Shown piece after piece: positions 58,781 through 64,000 of a DNA stretch of 64,000 bases; positions within the stretch are counted from its first letter, which is position 1, and each line of letters begins with the position of its first letter. The stretch is from Trichopria drosophilae. Its lineage: Eukaryota > Arthropoda > Insecta > Hymenoptera > Diapriidae. A model generated the notes under the pieces. The model made no database searches. It was not told where the DNA came from and was given only the letters and a program-made list of their open reading frames with translations. The position numbers and the translations under genes are program-made. The DNA lies in the NCBI GenBank assembly GCA_030407085.1, contig CM059584.1, forward strand, positions 4,526,001 to 4,590,000. Reading direction: 5' to 3'.

Positions 58781-61020
58781 ATCGCAGCTGGTGATCTTTA
58801 TGACGCTTACTTACATCGTCGCTGAAAAGAAACGGTGACCGTCGCTTTCCCTCCAATATCGCAAGTCCGACTTTTTATTGCGAGATTCTCGATCTTTCAA
58901 ACGTCGGAAGCATCAACGCACAAACAAAAGAATATAAGAGACACGAGAAAATATAATTTGTGCGGCGCAAAGATAAAGGCCACGTAATAACGGTGACTGA
59001 TAAGCAAGAACAATGGACCGAACTATTTAGCATTTTCCTTGGCAAAAATATAATTAAACGGGATTCTGAGAGGAAGTGATGTTTGAGAATCTTCAGACAA
59101 AGTGGAAGGAAAATGCGCAATCGAGAAATGCGGCAGTGACGAGAAAGGAACTAAGGCAGAGGAGTCCAATAAAAAGGGAAAGTTTGAGAGCTCGAAATTC
59201 TCGCATGTGACAGCTGATAATTAATTCGTCGATAAGAGATGGCGCCGTGGCGGTGAAAATGTCACAAAAAAAAAGAAGCCAGAAAGAAATTAATAAGAAG
59301 TCGACAGCAACACCACCCTGCGGCACGTACTTCTATATATAGATCTTTTTATATATAGATATATACAGGGTGGTGCAGAATTCGTGTCCAGAATCACCTA
59401 AGCGTTCTTAATATTTTACGACGTGTCACGCGATGGGGACGGCGTTTTGGTCATTGTAGCTTGCATGGCGACATGGTCGGTTCTGTGGAGGCGCGACACG
59501 CCGTAGAAATTAATCCACGATGTACCTGGACGACGAGGGGGTTGGTCGATCGGTATTCCTCCGTGTGTACGTTTAATTATCGCCTGCCCACGATCGTACC
59601 TGTTTATTCACAAGGGAAAAACGAAAACTCAATATTGGTTCGCGTATGTCGGAAAACAGGATTTACTATTGACTTTATAATTTAATTCAATTTGTAGAAA
59701 GCACCTGACCGCGTGATATATTATAGATTAACTTTAATTATTTCTTTATCGGAAATTCGTAATTTTGGTCGGATCTGACCAGTTAGCTTCGTTACGCTTC
59801 TGTAAACCGTTTGATTGAAAAAAGCCGACGTTTGTTGAACAAAATAATTATTGCGCGAAGTTTACGGTCTCGAATGTACGGAGGCAAGAACCATGTGTTC
59901 CTAAAAAACGATTTGAGTTTTTTTTTGTTATCGTGGTAGGTCGTTGACGTTCTGGGACACCCCCAACATCCGGCCACACGTGCGAGTATTTATTTCTTGC
60001 CCGCTCGTTAGCGACATGTCTAAACATTCAGACATTGGGACCTTGTGACGGATTGCGACACTTCCCTAAAATTTTATATTTTTTAAAAATAATTTGCTTT
60101 TGCTTTCGACTGGAGTTGTACTTGAGTAAAGAGCGGTTAGGTTTCTGTGTGATTTGTCGGCGTTTAGTCTAATATCATCCATGATTTTTTTCGTTTATGG
60201 TCGATTCAACAAATAATTTTTATTAAAATTAAATTGACGAAAATATCGATAAAAATGAGCATAAGTACAACCTCACGTTATTAAATGCAAACAACAATAA
60301 TTTTTAGATAATCAGGGGAAAAAATTCCAATGACAGGAATCGTAGACCAAGAAACGTTTTTAGTCGTGTAATTTACCCAATAGGAAAATAATTTTAAATT
60401 CACATATAGTTTTTGGCCATATGACAGATATTTAGATCACTTTTCGTCAGATTATTTCACATGATAACTTATATGAACTAAATAAAATAAAATGAAAAAT
60501 GATATATTAATTACTTCCAATTGAAAATTGTAATATGATTTTCTCGGTCCACGAAATTACGCGACTATATTATTTTAGTGAATTTAAGCTTCGTCCAACA
60601 AATTCCTAGTAAGCGGAAAACTAGCGCGTGACTTTCTGGACAGTCCGTACGTGACACCTTCGCCTAGAAATAAACGAGAACTGGGAAAAGTTACTAGTAA
60701 CGACTTACGTCTAATTGAATTAAAGTATGTCGGATGAAATATGTAGAACTACATATAAAATTCAATTTTTGCCTAGAAAACCGCACGCGAACATTCGACT
60801 TGCAATTTCGGAACGATCTTTTGTAGAATAACACGGCAAGTGGCATCGACCACGTTTTAACCAGATGCCGTGCGCGGTCTCCATAAATCTGCCATTCCCG
60901 CCCAGTGAGCTCGATCTCACACGCTCTGAATGCTTCTTATAGAGCGAAAACTCTCATATAGCCCCGACGTCGCCAAGAGGTGTACATTTACACATATGCA
61001 TTTTTGTGACGTAGGTACGG
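58781..61020. other. GC-elevated non-coding region, possible regulatory or 5' UTR area
   Basis: GC content is visibly higher than in the neighbouring intron, mainly at 58780-59600 and 60600-61000. On the minus strand there is a good donor match (GACGAT then GTAAGT at 58817-58812) after a segment that is not AT-rich. An ATATATAGATC palindrome is followed by TACAGGGTGGTGCAGAATTC (59366-59385), a sequence of transposon-end type. No open frame shows a known domain. A Ddr 5' UTR exon, an alternative promoter or an enhancer are possibilities only. Confidence 0.25.
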
Positions 61021-62334
61021 CATAGTGCATATACTTAATGGTGCCTGGTCAATTTTTGGCAGGTATTAACCATGGTATAATAAAGTCATAGCGATCTAGG
61101 AAAATTATTTTTGAACATCGAATAATAGCCCATATGACACATATCTCTTAAAGAGGTCATCCAGAGCACAGTCCAAAGATATCTCCAAAAAGGCCTCCTC
61201 AAGAGGTTTTAATTACGATAATCTATAAAACGAGCTCTTAAAGATGTCTTACTTAGGACTTCTTAAAAGCATAATCTCGAAGGAGGTCTTATGTTTGAGG
61301 TCCTAAATCTATCGCGTTTTGGACCATTTCTCTTTTAGTAAAGGGATTCCCGTTGTTGAGGTCTGTATTTCTCCCAGAGACACTAGGTGGCGAATCCAAA
61401 CATGAGATCGTGCGATATTTACTACATATGCACACTCCCGTCTATTGAATGTAATCTCTATCCAATATATAAATATACAAACGGTAAAAAGAAACTTAGG
61501 TAAAAAGAATATAAATTAATAAGAATATGAATTAATCAGGAATAGTGGATCTTATAGATTTTTAGCCGCTGAAAACGAATCTGTTATTCGATTTGGCCCA
61601 TCACGTAAGGATGATATGTCATCCGAAAAATACTCAAAAAACTACTTTTTGGCAATTTGAGGTTAGCATAAAATATCTCAGGTCACGGGTCAAATTGGAC
61701 AATCATCAGGTCATTGAATGGTGGGTTTTCGACGTATTTCCTTTGTTAAATGATTTAGATAAAATAAAATACGTCCCACCTCGACGAAACTTGTACTTCA
61801 AATTAAAAAATAGTAAAAAATATTACAGGCACGTAGCTTCGTTTAGTGCTCATGTGACTAGTCAGATTTTGTGACTAATGTTACCAGTAATCTATAAAAA
61901 AAAATGATTTTTTTTAGAAAATTAACTTTCAATTTTTTTCGAAAAATGGCCGCCATTTTGTTTCTTTTTCGATTTTTGTCAATTTTATTACTGGATATCG
62001 ATAAAGTACCAATAACACTACTATATGAACAAGGAATAATAGTAAAACATTAATAACCGTGGAAAATATAGCATTTTAAAAAGATTCTATTCCCTATTTT
62101 TTGGAATTTGCAGATTTACGCGTGAATTTTAAATTTGCTCAGAACTCTAAAAAAAAAATTATTCAGTGAAACAAAAAAATACGGGTCACCTTATTTGCCC
62201 TAAAGACCAACATATTACATGGAAAATAATTTTTGAGAAGTCAACATAGTACCCCTGTCCGATTTTGAATGGAATCAGTCTAATGTAGAAATTCTAATAA
62301 AAGAGATAAGTGCAGAAAAGCTGCGAGAGGGAGG
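61021..62334. other. Intron stretch with small repeat traces
   Basis: Bases 61135-61320 hold several AAGAGGTC / CTCTTAAAGA words in both orientations. Bases 61546-61625 match the arm of the fold-back at 39010-39258 (TTTTTAGCCGCTGAAAACG, CGATTTGGCCCATCACGTAA). The 93-codon frame at 61593-61874 (+) overlaps that repeat and is not supported. Confidence 0.4.
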
Positions 62335-62560
62335 GACGAAAAACTGACAAGTCTAAAAGCCAGTAAGTCAAAAAACCGATATTCATACAACCGACATTCA
62401 TAAAGCCGACAGTCTAAAAAATTGGATCCATTGACAAGCGGACAGTCAATTTTTGAAATGTCGGTTTTTTTACCTTCGGCTTTTCGATTGTCGCTTTTTC
62501 AAGTGTTGGTTTTAACCTGTCGGCTTTTTGATTTGTCGGTTTTTTGTGACCTGCACTCAG
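62335..62560. repeat. GTCGGTTTTT word array in inverted halves
   Basis: The left half repeats AAAAAACCGA, ACAACCGACATTCATAAAGC and CCGACAGTCTAAAAAA; the right half repeats the inverse (ATGTCGGTTTTTTT, TTCGGCTTTTCGATTGTCGC, CTGTCGGCTTTTTGATTTG). The word style is the same as at 1-190 and 35968-36313, but the sequence is not the same family copy. Confidence 0.65.
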
Positions 62561-64000
62561 CGTTAAAAATTATCCATTTTTAGCTATTTAGTAAGGTTGT
62601 TCCAAATTAGCGCTACAGAATTTAAGTACGGCCCCTTATCAGGTTATGTTTTGTGATTTCGCATTCTTAAAAATTATTTATTTCTTCTATTTGACCCTTT
62701 TCGAAACTTCAAAATTTAATAGGAAATTAACAATTATAATTTTTGTATGTATTCTCCATATTCTACAGTATATTAGAATTATATTCATAACATATATTAT
62801 ATGCATTGGTAACATATATGGGGCATTCCACGCCAACTCACCCAATTTTAAAATCGACCATCACTAATTTTGTTCGTAATTTTTTTATAGATGCATTTCG
62901 GTAAAACAAGACTGGACAAATTTTTTTAGATTTTTAAAATCACTCGTTAACGTGTGAGAATTTTTCAAAATTTTAAAATTTTAGAAAATTGAAAATTTTT
63001 AAATTTCCACAATTCGGTTGCTACTTATCGTACAGTAACGAATAAAAAATGGAATTGTTCGTCTTGAAATGTACTTTTCTATAGGTATAATGAAAATTTA
63101 ACTGGAATTTATTGACATGTGTATTTTTACGTGTTAAGTAAAAAATTCAAAATTTTTCCAAAATGGACATTTTTAATTTTTTTGAATTAAATTCACAAAA
63201 AAACTACTGAAAATAACGAACAATTTGCGAGGTCGTACAAGATGGCAAGTTGTTTCATTAATTTTTTACAGATTTTTACATTCTTTTAAACAATTTAAAT
63301 TTTTGCTAAAATCTCGAGATTTAGTTTATTGAATTCACAATTCACTGTTTTTCACTTTTTTTGTGTGTTTTTGATTTTCCGTGATTCAATGCATACATTG
63401 AAAAAATTAGAAGTTTTTAAATTGATTATGCAAATTTCGTTAATATTATTTGATACAGCTCTTTCCTTTTGTTTTAAATAAATCTGTGTGTCAAGGGTTT
63501 AAGAATTATACATGTTTCTTTTTCGAACTCAAGGCTCTTACTTGTCAGGTGAACATGTCGCTTATATCCATGTCGCATACAAAATCATTGGCATAAGCAT
63601 TAAGGAATTTGTCATTACAATTATTGGCTGATGTAAATTTTGCCTTCCGAATTTCTAGTATTATAATGACATTATATTTTCTCCGTACATTTTTCTCTGT
63701 ATCATACTTTTATGTGTATCTTGTTTTTACGCAAAAGCTCTTAAATATATTGGGGCATCTTTTCACGATTACCGCTAGGTGTCGAATTACTAGCAATTAA
63801 AGCGTTCCCCAATTACATTAATATAGCCATCATCCGTGCAGGTTCTACATTACAGTCAAAATTCATTTCCCTGTTTTTTTTTCCCTATAAGAGTCATGTC
63901 CTTATATCATACATTCAGTGACAGATGTGTAAATCCTTTTCAAAAACCAAAACATGTTAAAAAAACTAATTTGAGACATTTATCGGCTGCGCAAATGTTA
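62561..64000. other. AT-rich stretch to the window end
   Basis: No gene recognised. Very T/A-rich low-complexity sequence at 62930-63420. GGGGCATTCCACGCCAACTC at 62819-62838 has the look of a transposon terminus, but no partner end was seen. Confidence 0.35.

Noticed and set aside
58811..59330. N-terminal discoidin domain exon of Ddr
   Set aside because: No frame shows the expected discoidin motifs (such as GAWCP or LQIDL); region looks non-coding.
59461..59685. 74-codon plus-strand frame in the GC-elevated region
   Set aside because: No domain; it begins just after transposon-end-like sequence and has no splice or promoter evidence.

Overview
The window looks like insect genomic DNA. It is strongly AT-rich, genes are split by long introns, and it is full of decayed transposons (a non-LTR element of the arthropod R1 clade, a piggyBac derivative, Tc1-like and CACTA-like non-autonomous elements, many fold-back repeats). 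A hymenopteran or related order is possible, but I cannot fix the order from sequence alone. There is no bacterial-style gene organisation.

The only host gene I recognise is the discoidin domain receptor tyrosine kinase (Ddr), on the minus strand. Its exons read from right to left: A (39803-39967) and B (36814-36947) open the discoidin-like domain, C (21532-21736) closes it, D (21340-21476) is an extracellular stalk, E (14100-14275) is the transmembrane segment, and F (13218-13386) is the cytoplasmic juxtamembrane region. Splice phases agree across A-B-C, C-E and E-F. The N-terminal discoidin domain should lie to the right of base 64000 and the kinase domain to the left of base 1. A further spliced-looking exon at 1204-1479 may be another juxtamembrane exon, but its phase does not fit directly. 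Exon C has two overlapping splice donors 4 bases apart. The choice between them decides whether exon D can be included in frame, which suggests membrane, stalk-length and possibly secreted isoforms.

The rest is intron filled with mobile DNA. 1.7-3.4 kb: a TIR element built of AAAGATCTT words plus a half copy, with a tRNA-like sequence between them. 4.0-8.0 kb: an R1-clade retrotransposon with an open ORF1, a broken ORF2 and the reverse transcriptase domain removed. 8.4-9.3 and 12.2-12.8 kb: fold-back repeats. 16.9-18.9 kb: a large palindrome with a Tc1-like fold-back inserted in one arm. 22.1 kb: a 155-bp tandem repeat. 24.5-30.1 kb: three word-array or fold-back elements. 41.5-45.6 kb: a three-level nest (palindrome, CACTA-like element, piggyBac derivative). 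50.7-58.3 kb: a 165-bp tandem repeat, three fold-back elements and two word-array elements. 58.8-61.0 kb has higher GC and no recognisable coding sequence.

The most unusual theme is a class of non-autonomous elements with CAC-G-A-rich termini (CACGGAGAAAA, CACTGAGAGAAAA and similar). Their interiors are degenerate short words repeated in both orientations. In three places a palindrome has been hit in one arm only, so the untouched arm records the pre-insertion sequence.
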